Shown here: positions 1 to 11,012 of the stretch, piece by piece
Layout: the number at the start of each line of letters is the position of its first letter
How positions within the stretch are numbered: the stretch's first letter is position 1
Assembly (NCBI GenBank): GCA_026874595.1
Contig: CM049317.1
Location: 42,808,401 to 42,872,400, forward strand
Reading direction: 5' to 3'
Source of the DNA: Sipunculus nudus
Lineage: Eukaryota > Annelida > Sipuncula > Golfingiida > Sipunculidae
Length of the DNA stretch: 64,000 nt
The notes under the pieces: generated by a model
Database searches by the model: none
Told to the model about the DNA's origin: nothing
What the model saw: the letters and a program-made list of their open reading frames with translations, nothing else
Program-made: the position numbers and the translations under genes

Positions 1-715
1 CTTTTGCTAGGTAGGATTTTGTACAAAGTTTGTTCGTTAAGTGCTAATCACTACTCACTGTTCAGCAATGTACAAAGTTTTTATTAAAATATCTTCATTA
101 GCAATTGAGCAAAGAGCCTAACCAAAAGACTTTAACCTGACTTGTCCATGAACAAAGGGGGCCTGTGACCTTGACCTTTGACCTATTTACCCCTAATCAT
201 AGAGGGAAAGGGGGGGGGGGATTCCTAGCCCCCTTTACAATACATGTACATATATGAAATATAAAAGCTATAGGGTGTGTGGTTTTTTTAGTTATATAGC
301 CGTGAAAACACGACTCAGGAGCCATTCATATTGGGCTGGTATGCCTTACTTGAGTCGTGTTACAAGCCACATCAAAGAATGCATCGCAGTGGTCTTCCAT
401 CATGTTGCATATGAAACGAAAATATGGGTAAGGTTTATTAGCTGTACTGGGTATTGTTTATGACAAAAAATACTTTACCTGACTTGTTCATGAACAACGG
501 GGATCTGTGACCTTGACCTTTGTCCTTATGGTCCCCAAATAATAGGCGGATTCCTAATTCCCTATACAATACATATGTAAAATTGAAAGCAATATGGTGG
601 TTTGTTAATAAAGAGTTAACAAATTTTAACCTTGGTTGTCCACGGACGCTAACGCCGATGACGCCGGGGGTACGGTATAAACTCCCCTGAACTTCATTCC
701 GGCGAGCTAAAAAAT
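1..715 (+). repeat. Relic tandem-repeat element, two ~345-bp units
   Basis: A sequence around 118-230 (CCTGACTTGTCCATGAACAA, then a TGACCTTGACC stretch and a G-run) recurs diverged at 473-560. The right end (660-713) holds CGCCGG at 662-667 and the inverse CCGGCG at 699-704, followed by AGCTAAAAA. This looks like the 3' end of a hairpin-ended non-autonomous element. The left end is outside the window or decayed. Confidence 0.45.
210..220 (+). repeat. Poly-G run
   Basis: Eleven G in a row inside the tandem element at 1-715; prone to length error. Confidence 0.9.
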
Positions 716-1382
716 ACTAATTCATTCAATAATCAACTTTTAACAAAAAGAGCTTAACACCCAAAGGGTCATTTATAAAGTCCAACAGAAATGGCAAGTG
801 CAGGTAAAAAAAAACCATCATAGGTCGAGCGCCTGCCAGAAGTTGAAATAACACAGACAGAGAGAGAGGAAAACAGGGGAAAATGTGAAAACAGTCATTT
901 GAATGAGCTAAACCTATAGTATTTTTAGATAGGTCAATATTTGATGAAGTTCTGAGCAAAATGATATTTTTGGGTGTTTCGGTGACCTTGAATTTTGACT
1001 TATCTCAACAAAACGAAAGGCTTCTAGGAATTTGGTTTTTCTATTAACGATATAACTTTCAGAGCGATTACTCGAGAATTCTGGCCTGTGGAGCGAAAAC
1101 AGTTAAATAATGAATATCTCGTTTGACGAGAAAAGGTACGAGAGGAACAAAGTGGGCTATAGTTTATTTAGCTAAGATTTATACTTTTTTAGGTCTGGCC
1201 AAGAAATGATATGATGTAGTGTAAATAGTACAGCGCCTCCTAGCGGTCATTTTCTAAAAATGAAAACTCATTTTCGAGATATTAGTGTAAGACATAAATT
1301 TTACCAGTTTCAATACGATAGGATCCGGACTGTAAACTTGTGGCCTATAGGGTATCCTTAAATCTCATCGGAAAATCGCTCA

Positions 1383-1390
<8 letters not shown>
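716..1390. other. Non-coding stretch, nothing recognised
   Basis: AT-rich sequence with no convincing gene, RNA or repeat boundary. The short reverse open frame at 726-959 has no features of a protein. Confidence 0.5.

Positions 1391-1450
<60 letters not shown>
1391..1450. repeat. (TA)n microsatellite
   Basis: About 30 uninterrupted TA units. Confidence 0.97.
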
Positions 1451-1452
<2 letters not shown>

Positions 1453-1699
1453 AAGTCATCCCCCCCACCCTGGAAGAAAAATTGACGCCACTGCTTGTAG
1501 CTTTTCCCGGCTCCCTGGGGAGCATGCAAACCAAGTAGCCAACTAGCCATATCAGGCGCTAGAAGGTTATTTCGTTCTATACATGACCATTACCCATTCA
1601 CTCCTGGGTCGAGAGATAAACTTATACGACATAACTTAAAGTACTTATAGAGTGTTATTGCCTATTTTTGACAATTTTTCCACTTTCATAGTCGGCCAA

Positions 1700-1775
1700 A
1701 CCTGGGGGCCCGCGGGGGCCGAGCCCCCCCCCCCCCCCAATAAAATTTTTTGGGGGGCTGAGCCCCCCCCCCTAT
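1700..1775. repeat. Two G/C hairpins with a poly-C run
   Basis: GGGGGCCGAGCCCCC at about 1714-1730 and GGGGGGCTGAGCCCCCC at about 1752-1768 are separated by an AT-rich spacer. A 15-base C run lies at 1724-1738. Both units fold on themselves and resemble each other, so they may be a diverged duplicate of one hairpin. Confidence 0.6.
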
Positions 1776-2102
1776 ATAATAAAGGGTATAAAAACATCCT
1801 CTCTATAAAATTGGATATAAAAATCTCCTCCACTGCTCGGGCGCTTGGCGCTTCACCTTAAGGTGAATGAAAAAAATACTGCGAAGTTGATATTCTGTGT
1901 GAAAACGAATGCATTGCCAGACAGATAACAAATCATCTCCCTACAAGGAGGTACGTACTGTTTTACTAAATAAGCATTGACCAATAAAATGCACCAGAAT
2001 GCAGTAGTACCCATACAGTTTTTCAAAATTTTCCAAACCTTGGGAGGGGGAGACCCCTGAACATGAACAATTTATATTACCCCATCAAATCCGCCGCCAC
2101 CG
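1776..2102. other. Non-coding stretch, nothing recognised
   Basis: No gene or clear element boundary seen between the hairpins and the poly-C run. Confidence 0.45.
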
Positions 2103-2121
2103 CCCCCCCCCCCCCCCCCCC
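2103..2121 (+). repeat. Poly-C run
   Basis: Nineteen C in a row shortly upstream of a family C element. Confidence 0.95.
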
Positions 2122-2152
2122 GCCATTTGTGTGAGGCTATACGGCCCTTATT

Positions 2153-3334
2153 GTATCCGCAAAAACAGAGTTTTGCGGATACTATGTTTTCAGCCCACCG
2201 CTGCCGCCGCCGCCGCGTAGGTGTCCGGAGAACTCCTCCGTAACCACTGGGCGGAATTTTACGAAATCCGGGATTATGTACGGGTCACATGTGAACTGCT
2301 GCGCCCCGATTTTGTTTTGACCTCTGACCTTTCCTCTGTGCTCTGCGTCCGTTTGTGCGTCTGTTTCCACACATTAACCCACATATCTCGGGAACCGTTT
2401 GACGGATCAGGAAATTTTTTTTGCACAAATGTAGCCCTTGGAGAGCTTTATAACATACACAAAAAATGGTGGCGCCACCTGCAACCATGTTTGCACAGTG
2501 TCCATCTGTTCGTCTGCCTTGGGTTAAAATCACTCATATCTCTGCAGTGGTTTGACTAATTCACCTGAAATTCGGCATGCGTATGCATCCTCGGTTAGCT
2601 TTTCTGATTTTATGACAGGTGGCGCCACCTACATTCACGTTTACGCTGCAGACATCCAAGCTCATATCACGGGAACTGTTTGACCGATTGGGCCAAAATT
2701 TTGCATGTGTATAGATCTCACATAGCTCTTTATCATACGCAAAACTAGTGGCGCCACCTGCAGCCATTTTTTCACAGCTCCCGTCTGTTTGTCTGCCATG
2801 GGATAAAATCACTTATATTTCGGCAGTGGTTTGACTTATCTGCCTAAAATTTTGCAGGTTTATACATCCCCAACAGCTCTCTTGATTTTATGACAGGTGG
2901 CGCCACCTACATTCTAGTATATGCAGCAGACATCCAAGTTCATATCTCAGGAACCGTTTGACCGATTGGGCCAAAGTTTTGCATGTGTATAAATCTCACA
3001 TAGCTCTTTATCATACGCAATACTGGTGGCGCCACCTGCAACCATTTTTGCACAGCGTCCATCTGTTTGTCTGCCCCGGGCTAAAATCACTCATATTCAT
3101 GAAGTGGTTTGACTTATCTGCCTTAAATTTTGCATATGTATACAACTTGGACGGCTTTCTGGATTTTGTGGTAGGTGGCGCAACCTACATACACAATTTG
3201 GCTGCAGACATCCATGCTAATATGCAACACTTCACTCTATTTCCCCTTGCCACTCAATCCATGCCTCACTTCACCCGTTCCACTCTGATTAAGGCGGATA
3301 CACGTAGTCGCTTGTCGACTACCCGTATTCTAGT
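2153..3334 (+). mobile_element. Family C element, copy 1 (HINE-like, complete)
   Basis: The 5' end is a hairpin: GTATCCGC is followed within 20 bases by GCGGATAC. The 3' end has GCGGATAC again at about 3294, then hairpin TAGTCG-CTTGT-CGACTA and ATTCTAGTT. The core is a tandem array in which GTGGCGCCACCT recurs at about 2471, 2621, 2748, 2897 and 3027, alternating spacings near 150 and 128, so the true unit is a ~278-bp dimer. No protein is encoded. Architecture fits a non-autonomous Helentron; no autonomous partner is present. Confidence 0.75.
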
Positions 3335-3340
3335 TTATAA

Positions 3341-3450
3341 ATATATATATACATATATATATATAATATATATGTATATATAATATATATAATATTTATA
3401 TATAATATATATACTAGTATATATATATAATATATATATTATATATACTA

Positions 3451-3525
<75 letters not shown>

Positions 3526-3526
3526 T
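3341..3526. repeat. AT-rich microsatellite block
   Basis: Interrupted (TA)n tracts directly after the family C element, ending in a short CACA patch. The long Tyr/Ile open frame here is a product of the repeat. Confidence 0.95.
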
Positions 3527-3843
3527 TGGGTATACTATTGGGCCCCCAATGAAAATTCGTCTCCCCCATCCTGCTCTAAAGCCTGTTTTAGGCCCGTATC
3601 ATAACGTTTTTTGGGAAAAGTTACAATAACCTGACAATTTTTAAAAGCTCATAAAACCCAGAATGTACAGGTCTACACCTACTAAAGTGAGAAGACCCAC
3701 AATATCCATGTTTGTTTATAAGAAGTGGATATTTTAACATAGCACTATTTTTAGATAATGCATCGTATATGATGAAATATTTACTCGTTCAATTTAAAGA
3801 TTAACAAAAATATCAAAACAAATATATAGTATGGAAAAGACGA
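3527..3843. other. Non-coding stretch, nothing recognised
   Basis: AT-rich sequence between two microsatellites with no coding or repeat signal I could identify. Confidence 0.45.
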
Positions 3844-3857
3844 ATATATATATATAA

Positions 3858-3940
<83 letters not shown>
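3844..3940. repeat. Compound (TA)n-(GA)n microsatellite
   Basis: TA tract to about 3916 passing directly into a GA tract to about 3940. Confidence 0.96.
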
Positions 3941-3943
<3 letters not shown>

Positions 3944-3946
<3 letters not shown>

Positions 3947-4261
3947 TATATACGCCTAGTCGCCTATTAGATACGCCGGTCCAGCCCCTTTTTTCAGGGG
4001 CCAGGGCACGGCTCGCCTTGAATCCTCCCTTGAATGGGCGGCTTTAAGTATAACTATAGATTTTCGAAGATCCAAGAAATCCAATCTTTTTGTTTTCGTT
4101 TTATCATTATTAAAAAGGCAAAAGGCTACGCGCTTAGAACTTCTGTGTCCTTATTATTTATTTATCCCATATTTTGTCGAAACAGACGTAATTGAATTTT
4201 TGACGGACAAATCCCTTTGATGTTTTATGATGTTCAGGGTCTGTACACCTTTATTCTTTCC
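3944..4261. other. Non-coding stretch upstream of the LASP-like gene
   Basis: No assignable feature. It could hold distal promoter sequence for the exon at 4609, but nothing specific is visible. Confidence 0.4.
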
Positions 4262-4608
4262 TATAACATCAGATTACCGATGTCGTCGTGCAGGTTGACC
4301 TGACCTCACCCAAAGCGTGTGACCGTGAGTTCCACAACGGCGCCACCTTGTGGAATATGAACGCGGACAGCGCCCATTGCGGTTCGTGTGCAGAGAGATG
4401 CGTTGAACTAATAGGAAAGCTCGTTACAAACTGGTGTCGGCCATCTACGGTGCTCCAACTTCCGTGCCAGCGCAATCGCCGTATCAGCCTCAACGTCCAG
4501 GAATTCCTGCACATATTTGGGAAATATCACAGCCGCTGCAGAGGTTATCAGAATAGGCACTTTAACTAAACCGTAGATAGTTAAAAGGCTGTATATGAAA
4601 CAGTCAAC
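4262..4608 (+). promoter_or_regulatory. Probable 5' UTR / promoter-proximal region of the LASP-like gene
   Basis: This stretch is visibly richer in G, C and CpG than the AT-rich DNA around it and lies directly upstream of the LASP start codon. It carries several short upstream ATGs: one at 4280 opens an 8-codon frame, one at 4357 opens a frame that stops at 4567-4569, and one at 4595 opens a 5-codon frame whose TGA (4610-4612) overlaps the LASP ATG. An inverted repeat with arms TTCCACAA/TTGTGGAA around GGCGCC lies at 4330-4355. No TATA box or initiator can be assigned, so the transcription start is unknown. An open frame at 4288-4569 has no recognisable protein family and is more likely UTR than coding. 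Confidence 0.45.
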
Positions 4609-4677
4609 ATGAATCCGAAATGCGCAAAATGTGAGAAGACTGTTTATCCACTGGAGAAGCTGAACTGCTTGGACAAG
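4609..4677 (+). CDS. LASP1: First coding exon of a LASP-like LIM and SH3 domain protein (partial gene)
   Basis: The 23 codons begin [10 protein letters not shown], continue through a TVYP stretch and end NCLDK. This is the start of the LIM domain of LASP/nebulin-family proteins, actin-binding scaffolds of focal adhesions and the cortical cytoskeleton. Cys5 and Cys8 are the first CxxC zinc pair; the WHK-type segment with the next zinc ligands should follow in exon 2. The start is well defined: LASP proteins begin at this MN, an in-frame TAA lies at 4582-4584, and position -3 is A. The reading frame stops being LIM-like exactly where a GT donor occurs (AAG|GTTGGT, 4678), a usable but not ideal donor. 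I did not find exon 2, the nebulin repeats or the SH3 exons in the window, so the gene continues beyond 64000 or an exon was missed. A bare genomic exon could also be an unprocessed pseudogene fragment. Family assignment is confident; the exact orthologue is inferred. Confidence 0.85.
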
Positions 4678-5007
4678 GTTGGTTTGAGAGCATGTTTACG
4701 TGTGTACCCCGCCTAGCTCTCGAAAGTCCGGGTCTCAATTAACCTCGTAAATACAGCCAATGTAACTGCAAGATTTACTGAGCGCACACTAAACTTTACG
4801 GCTGATGTCAGAATACAACGTCAATAAAACTTCTGAAATGCCTCGCGCAAAATTGTCTTGGGTGCAGTTGACCGTTTTGAGAAGGCAGTGATGCAATTTG
4901 TAAACAAGTTGGTTGTAAAAATAGAACTGACCTGGCCTCCGGCAGTGTGATAAGGGAAATGCGCATTTAGTATAAATTTACACAAGTAAAATGTATTATA
5001 GGTGTAG
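4678..5007 (+). other. Start of the presumed first intron of the LASP-like gene
   Basis: It begins at the GT donor after the exon and holds no recognisable exon or clear repeat. Everything listed after this point would lie in the same intron if the gene model is right, since no LIM second exon was seen. Confidence 0.5.
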
Positions 5008-5437
5008 GTGCTAGCCAGATTTAATCAGACTCAATATTATTAGGGCCTGCCTTGTATTGAGCTAGCCCGATTTAAACGGACTCAATATTATTAGGACCTG
5101 CCATATATTGAGTCCAATAGGCATACAGTGAGAGTTTATACAATATAACCATGGAAGATGCAACAGATCCGTTGCATCTTCTCCGACTGCATGTTTACTG
5201 GAAAACAGCAAGACGCAGGATTATACCATTTTAACACCAATAAGAATGTGTTTCATGGGTTTAATAGCAATTAAAATTAAACTTTAAATATCATTTTTAA
5301 ACATTTACTGACCTTTTTACCAGAGCCATGTCAGCGAGTTTAGTAGGGATAGAGAAGAACAGTTGAACAGACGCACTTGATGACCTTACTGATAGCCTCG
5401 TTGACTCGAGTGATTGACAGCTAAAATGTTACATTTT

Positions 5438-7670
5438 TAGCTCAGCTGACTGTAAGTCATCTGAGCTATAGGGATCACCTTTTGTCCGTCGGCCGTCCGG
5501 ACGTCTGTCCGTTAACAGGGCACAAATCGTAACCGCTAGAACTGGAATCTTCTTACTTGACATCCTGGGAGGTCTATGGAAATTCTCCTTGTAAACCTGA
5601 AATTAGGTCACTGTGACCTATACTCTTCGAGCTATGGGGTTCCGAAGTACCCCCAGAATAATGGAAAATTTGATACAAAAGCTCAAGTATCTGAACAACT
5701 AATGCATTGATCATCATGATTTTTTGCATGGATATTGATCATGGAGTGTTTCATCAGTTTCTGCAGACTGGTGGCGCCACCTGTATTTTTTTCGATTTTT
5801 ACCAATATTTTTCTCTATTTTTGAGACCTCTTAAGATGCGGCCATCTGTTAACAGGGCACAAATCGTAACGACTACACCTAGAATCTTCTCTCTTGACAT
5901 GCAGGGAGGCCCATAAAAAGTCTCTTTGGAAACCTGAAATTAGGTCTCTGTTACCCATAACCTTTGAGCTATGGGGCTCCGAAGTACCCCCCAGAATAAT
6001 GGAAAATTTGATACAAAAGGTCAAGTATCTAAACAACTATAGCAGTGATCACCATGATTCTTTTTTCATGAATATTGATCATGGAATGTGTCATCAGTTT
6101 CTGCAGTATGGTGGCGCCACCTGTATTTTTTTTATTTTTACGAATTTTTTCTCTATTTTTTAGACCTCATAAGATGCGGTCATCTGTTAACATGGTACAA
6201 ATTGTAACAACTGGACCTAGAATCTTCTCTCTTGACATGCTGAGAGGCCCATGAAAAGTCTCCTTAAAAACTTGAAATTAGGTCTCTGTTACCCATAACC
6301 TCTGAGCTATGGGACTCCGAAGTACCCCCCAGAATAATGGAAAATTTGATACAAAAGCTCAAGTGTCTGAACAATTATTATATTGATCACCATGATTCTT
6401 TGCATGGATATTGATCATGAAATGTTTCATCAGTTTCTGCATTCTGGTGGCGCCACCTGTATTTTTTCAATTTTTAGCTCAGCTGACTGAAAGTCATCTG
6501 AGCTATAGGGATCGCCTTTTGTCCGTCGTCCGTCCGGCCATCCAGGCGTCTGTCTGTTAACAGGGCACAAATCGTAACCGCTAGACCTGGAATCTTCTTA
6601 CTTGACATCCTGGGAGGTCCATAGAAATTCTCCTTGTAAACCTGAAATTAGGTCACTGTGACCTATATTCTTCGAGCTATGGGGTTCTGAAGTACCCCCC
6701 AGAATAATGCAAAATTTAATACAAAAGCTCAAGTATCTGAACAACTAATGCATTAATCACCATGATTCTTTGCATGGATATTGATCATGGAGTGTTTCAT
6801 CAATTTCTGGAGATTAGTGGCGCCACCTATATTTTTTTTATTTTTTACGATTTTTTTTCTCTACTTTTGTGATCTTTAAACATTTGGTCATCTGTAAACA
6901 GGGCACAAATCATAATGACTGGACCTAGAATCTTCTGTCCTCACCTCCAGGGAAGCCCATAAAAGGTCTATATGGAAACCCGAAATAAGGTCCCTGTTAC
7001 CCATATTCTGTGAGCTATAGGGCTCTGAAGTACCCCCCAGAATAAAGATTTAGTCATATATTAACAGGGCACAAATCATAATGACTGGACCTAGAATCTT
7101 CTTTCTTAACATGCAGGGAGGTCCATGAAACATCTTGGAAACCTGAAATTAGGTCTCTGTTACCCATATCCTTCATGCTCTGAGGCTCCGAAGTACTCCC
7201 CAGAATAAAGATTTGGTCATCTGTTAACAGAGCACAAATTATAATGACTTGACCTAGAATCTCCTTTCTTGATATGCTGGGAGGCCCCTGAAAAGTCTCC
7301 TTGTGCACCTGAAATTACATCTCTGTTACCCATATCCTTCATCCTATGCGGCTTTGAAATACCCCCCAGAATAAACATTTGGTCATCTGTTAACAGGGCA
7401 CAAATCATGATAACTGGACCTAGAATTTTATTTTTTGACATGCTGGGAGACCCCTGAAAAGTCATCTTGTAAACCTTGAAAATAGGTGTCTGTTACCCAT
7501 ATCCTTCATTCTACAGAGCTCCATAGTACCCCAATGAATATTGGATGATTTTATACAAAAGGTCAAGTTTGGAAAAAGTATTTCATTCAAATTTGACATT
7601 CAGATGATAAAATTACTTTTGTCAATATCTTCCTGGTCAGCTGAGCGTCATGACCCCTGGGTCACTTGTT
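5438..7670 (+). mobile_element. Family A element, subtype A2, copy 1 (HINE-like, complete)
   Basis: The 5' end TAGCTCAGCTGAC folds with GTCATCTGAGCT a few bases on. The 3' end has GTCAGCTGAGC, inverse of the 5' motif, then GACCCCTGGGTC and ACTTGTT. The core repeats a unit starting near GTTAACAGGGCACAAATC, with GTGGCGCCACC at about 5771, 6112, 6447 and 6819, and later shorter units near 165 bp. A second 5' head at about 6475 shows an internal head duplication. The boundaries are fixed by the empty site in the second family H copy (12469/12470). Non-coding. Confidence 0.85.
5605..5619. promoter_or_regulatory. Inverted AGGTCA half-sites, 3-bp spacer (ERE-like)
   Basis: AGGTCACTGTGACCT matches the palindromic estrogen response element layout. 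The same 15 bases recur at 6650-6664 and 22636-22650, and AGGTCATGGTGACCT occurs at 23410-23424 and 23570-23584, all in family A-type cores. Function is not implied by sequence alone. Confidence 0.55.
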
Positions 7671-7890
7671 GTCTCAAGGGGCCCAGCTCTGAAGAGTGAG
7701 GTGCTGGCAGGGGTAATAAACACCTATTGAGACTGGTTACAGGGCATTGGGTGGTGTGTTGTCTGAGGCTTTTATTGTAGAAACTCTCACTGTATAAATA
7801 TTGGACTCAATATATGGCTGGGCCTAATAATATTGAGTCCGATTAAATCGGGCTAATATTGAGTCTAATAGCCATACATTGAGAGTTTTA

Positions 7891-8251
7891 GAAACTGGTA
7901 GTTTTGTCACCACAGTTGATTCGTCACCAAACGAAAATGGTGAAGAAGTGACCGTCAATATACTTGGCTTGGCACGTCTTTATTCTTATAATCAGCAAAT
8001 CGAATGCATATGGAATAACTGAAGAACTGAATATTGAATGACAGAAGAGTAAAATATGGCAGGAAAATATAGTTACTGCTGCAAAAGAAGCGTTTATACT
8101 CTGCAAAGGTTCAGATTTGAGAAAGTTCTTTTAGCAACTTGCTTTTCTATGTTGCAACCGTGGATGAGGATTTTAATTGAAGAATACTTGAAAATACCCA
8201 TGTGTGTGAAATAAAAAGACATATTCAAACGGGCTGCCGTGAGGGAATCAT
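7891..8251. other. Non-coding stretch with a GTCACCACAGTTGATTCGTC motif
   Basis: The region after the H element resembles, in inverted orientation, sequence before the second H copy (about 12150-12225). This may be outer family H sequence. No gene seen. Confidence 0.4.
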
Positions 8252-10840
8252 TAGCTCAGCTGACTATAAGTCATCTGAGCTATAGTCGTGGTCCATTGTC
8301 CGTCGTCCGTCCGTCCGTCCGTCCGTCCGTCCGTAGATGTGGCACGTTTTGAAACCGTAAGACCTAGGAATCCAAAATTCGGCATAATGTTAGATGTCCC
8401 CAAGATCTCCTACCAAGCCGAAAACTGGGTCTTTGCAACTTCGTTCCTTTGAGAAATTAAGGAAAAACCTCAATTTTTTATTAAAAACCTATTTTCACAC
8501 TTCAGGACTGCCTAATATCAAAACCACTCATCTGTTTTTCCTCATATTTACCATAAATATTCCTCTATATAGTTCCTATGTACATGCCAGAAATTATGTC
8601 TGTATTATTTAATTAAAAAAAGTTATGGGCCAAAACATAATGCATTTTGTAAAAAATCAGGAAAGATATTTGATCACTTAACACAAAAAATGTTAAAGCT
8701 ATGGACCTAATTACCAGTTATATAACTTTAATTAATCAAAATTAAATTGTATACCCAAAATTAGATGAAAATCTTTTAAATTTTTTAAAATATTAATAAA
8801 AATAAAAAAATTGGTACCTTAAATTTTGCCCAAATTTGACCATGGCACGTTTTTTTCCTGTAAGTACTGTGGATTTAATTTTCACAGCATGTTTTTGTTA
8901 GCATTTCAACTGTTAACACCAAAAATTTGAAACCAGTTGATCAAAAACTGTAGATTTTAATCAAGTTTTCAAGCACCATGTAACATATTGTTTACATCAA
9001 GCTAGTGTTATGCAGTTTGCAAGAGCTCAGCTCCCCAGCTTCAGCTCTAAGTTCCTTAAATTTGGCATACAGTTAGATGTCTCCAAAATCCCCTACCATG
9101 CCAAGAATTTGGTCACTAGGACTTAATATCTTCGAGATATTAATATAAAACTTCATTTTTCCATTAAAAACCCATTGTTACACTTCAAGACTGCCTAATA
9201 TCAAAACCACTGATCTGACTTTAATCATAAATAATATACATATTTTTCATTCTCTATGCACATGCCAGAATGATGTCAGTATTGCGTAATTGTTTTAAGT
9301 TATGGGCCCAAACATAATGCACTTTGTAAAAAATCAAGAAATATATTTACTCCCTTAACAAGGGCATTGCTGAAGCTAGAGATTTTTTTTGTCAGGGATG
9401 TAACATTATTTAATCAAGATTCAAATGAATACCCAAAATTAGTTCTGAATTTTTCAAATTTTATAAGTTATTAGTATAAATATAAAATTAGTACCTTAAA
9501 TTTGCCCAACTGTGACCATGGCACGTTTGTTTCCCGTGAGCACTGTTGATATAATTTTCATATCATGCACACATAAGGATTTCAGCTTTGTAGTTTAGAA
9601 AGATGAAAGAAATTGGCCAAAAATTGTAGCTTTTATTAATGTTTTTTATGAGACCCTGTCAGACTTTGGCTCTCTCCAGCCCCTCTTGAGTCACCTGTAT
9701 GTTGACCTTGTTGACCTTTCATCAAATTATGCACGCTTGAGGCGAGGCATACAGGAATCCAGGCAGCTTATGGCAAGCCACAGTTGATCCAGGTGTCCAA
9801 CCCAACTCATCTAGAAGTTTAACCAACAACATAACAATAAACAATAAATTAATAAATTTTTATTGGTTTTTAATAACAAATAAAAGAAAAATAGAAAAGG
9901 AATTTGTTAGTTTATAATAACAGGAAATTAACTTGCAGTTACTGATGATATAAGAATCTTGTATCGATGGGTAGAATGTCACATATTCCAAATAACACCA
10001 TGCAGTCACCTATGGCATTTTTCAGTTCATATTTAATGATAAAGAATTGAAGTAAATCATATTATTCATTACTAATCATTAGGGATCATATGAAGGAAAT
10101 TAATGATAGACAAAGATGCAGTTGATAATATTAATCTAGATTCCTACTGTGTCTAGTGTGTACATTGATGTGAAATAAGTCCAAAATGAATTTTTTACAG
10201 TTATTTTTTAATATAAATAAAAGCCATAAAACCAGGTACTTATGATCATTATTTAAATGTGTGAATTTTGTATATTCTGGATTCTAAACATCATTGTTTG
10301 GTAAAAACTGAATAAATACCAGACATGGTGTGAATACTTTGTAATTGTATTTAAATACGAATATGATTATGTACTCCATTATAAAATTTCTTGCATAAAG
10401 AATGGGAATTCAGGTAAAAATGAAAGTATATGAATACTCATGCAAATACTTTCAAAATGTATTCATGAATGCATTCATGAATATATTCTTTATTATTATT
10501 TTAATAATAATATCAGTTATATTTCATTTTAAATAATCATATGATTCTCTTATTATTTTTAATAAAAATTATATTTGGGACAATATTTGTAATTTTTTTT
10601 AATAAAAAGTTAAACTCTTATATTATATGTTCTGCTTATAAGTTATATGGCCAAGTCAAAATCTGTGTGACAATAGTACTCCATTTGTTAATAAAATAAA
10701 TGAAATCAATCCTCTTCCCTGTCTCCAAAGGTACTATCAAAATCATACATAAGCTAAACAACAACAACTCATAATACAGCTTATATTTATTACCACACAA
10801 AACCAGCATGTGCCTCATTTCTAAATAATATTTTTTTATC
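8252..10840 (+). mobile_element. Family A element, subtype A1, copy 1 (3' end missing)
   Basis: It begins TAGCTCAGCTGACTATAAG, has a (CCGT)n tract at 8305-8334, then two diverged ~500-bp modules (8340-9000 and 9010-9650) and a long AT-rich 3' half. It aligns almost throughout to the copy at 30473-33079. The match stops at 10840, where the full copy continues with ATATAACAGCTGAGC, so the 3' hairpin has been lost. The reverse-strand open frame at 10636-10818 recurs in other copies but lies in repeat and has no protein signature. Confidence 0.85.
8305..8334 (+). repeat. (CCGT)n microsatellite inside family A
   Basis: Seven to eight CCGT units close to the element's 5' end. The same position is occupied by CCGT repeats at 30530-30555 and by shorter or degenerate runs in other A copies, so the microsatellite is part of the element. 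Bivalve 'pearl' elements have the same feature. Confidence 0.9.
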
Positions 10841-10950
10841 CTACTTTGACACCTTAGTCAGCTAAGAGCCACATTTCACATTTTATTATCAAATCTTTAA
10901 ATGTAATGACAGCTCTTTGATTGGTTTTAATCCCCTGAACTGGCAACAAC

Positions 10951-11012
10951 TTTTCATGGGCCTCTCAGCATGTCAAGAGAGAAGATTCTAGGTCCAGTTG
11001 TTACGATTTGTA
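10951..11012 (-). mobile_element. Family A2 core fragment, inverted
   Basis: About 60 bases match, on the reverse strand, the A2 core around 6205-6262. No ends present. Confidence 0.7.

Larger units (their letters stand above)
5008..7890 (+). mobile_element. Family H element, copy 1: long-TIR element split by family A
   Basis: The left part (5008-5437) and right part (7671-7890) have long inverted ends. The left stretch ACTCAATATTATTAGGACC ... GAGTCCAATAGGCATAC ... GTGAGAGTTT is mirrored at about 7787-7850 by AACTCTCACTGTATA ... GGACTCAATATATGGC ... CTAATAATATTGAGT. The left TIR carries a ~60-bp internal duplication (5012 and 5061). The inner part includes a GATGCAAC/GTTGCATC palindrome at 5157-5180. 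A second copy at 12231-12655 lacks the inserted family A element. No transposase frame: a MITE-like non-autonomous TIR element. Confidence 0.7.

Noticed and set aside
2471-3188. Regularly spaced palindromes considered as a CRISPR-like array
   Set aside because: The intervening sequences are themselves repeated and the context is an animal intron; these are transposon core repeats.
3335-3526. Tyr/Ile open frame
   Set aside because: Translation of a TA microsatellite.
4288-4569. 93-codon frame with several Cys, just upstream of the LASP exon and in the same frame
   Set aside because: It begins at GTG, ends in TAA before the LASP ATG, has no recognised family, and fits better as 5' UTR; a frame is also open on the other strand.
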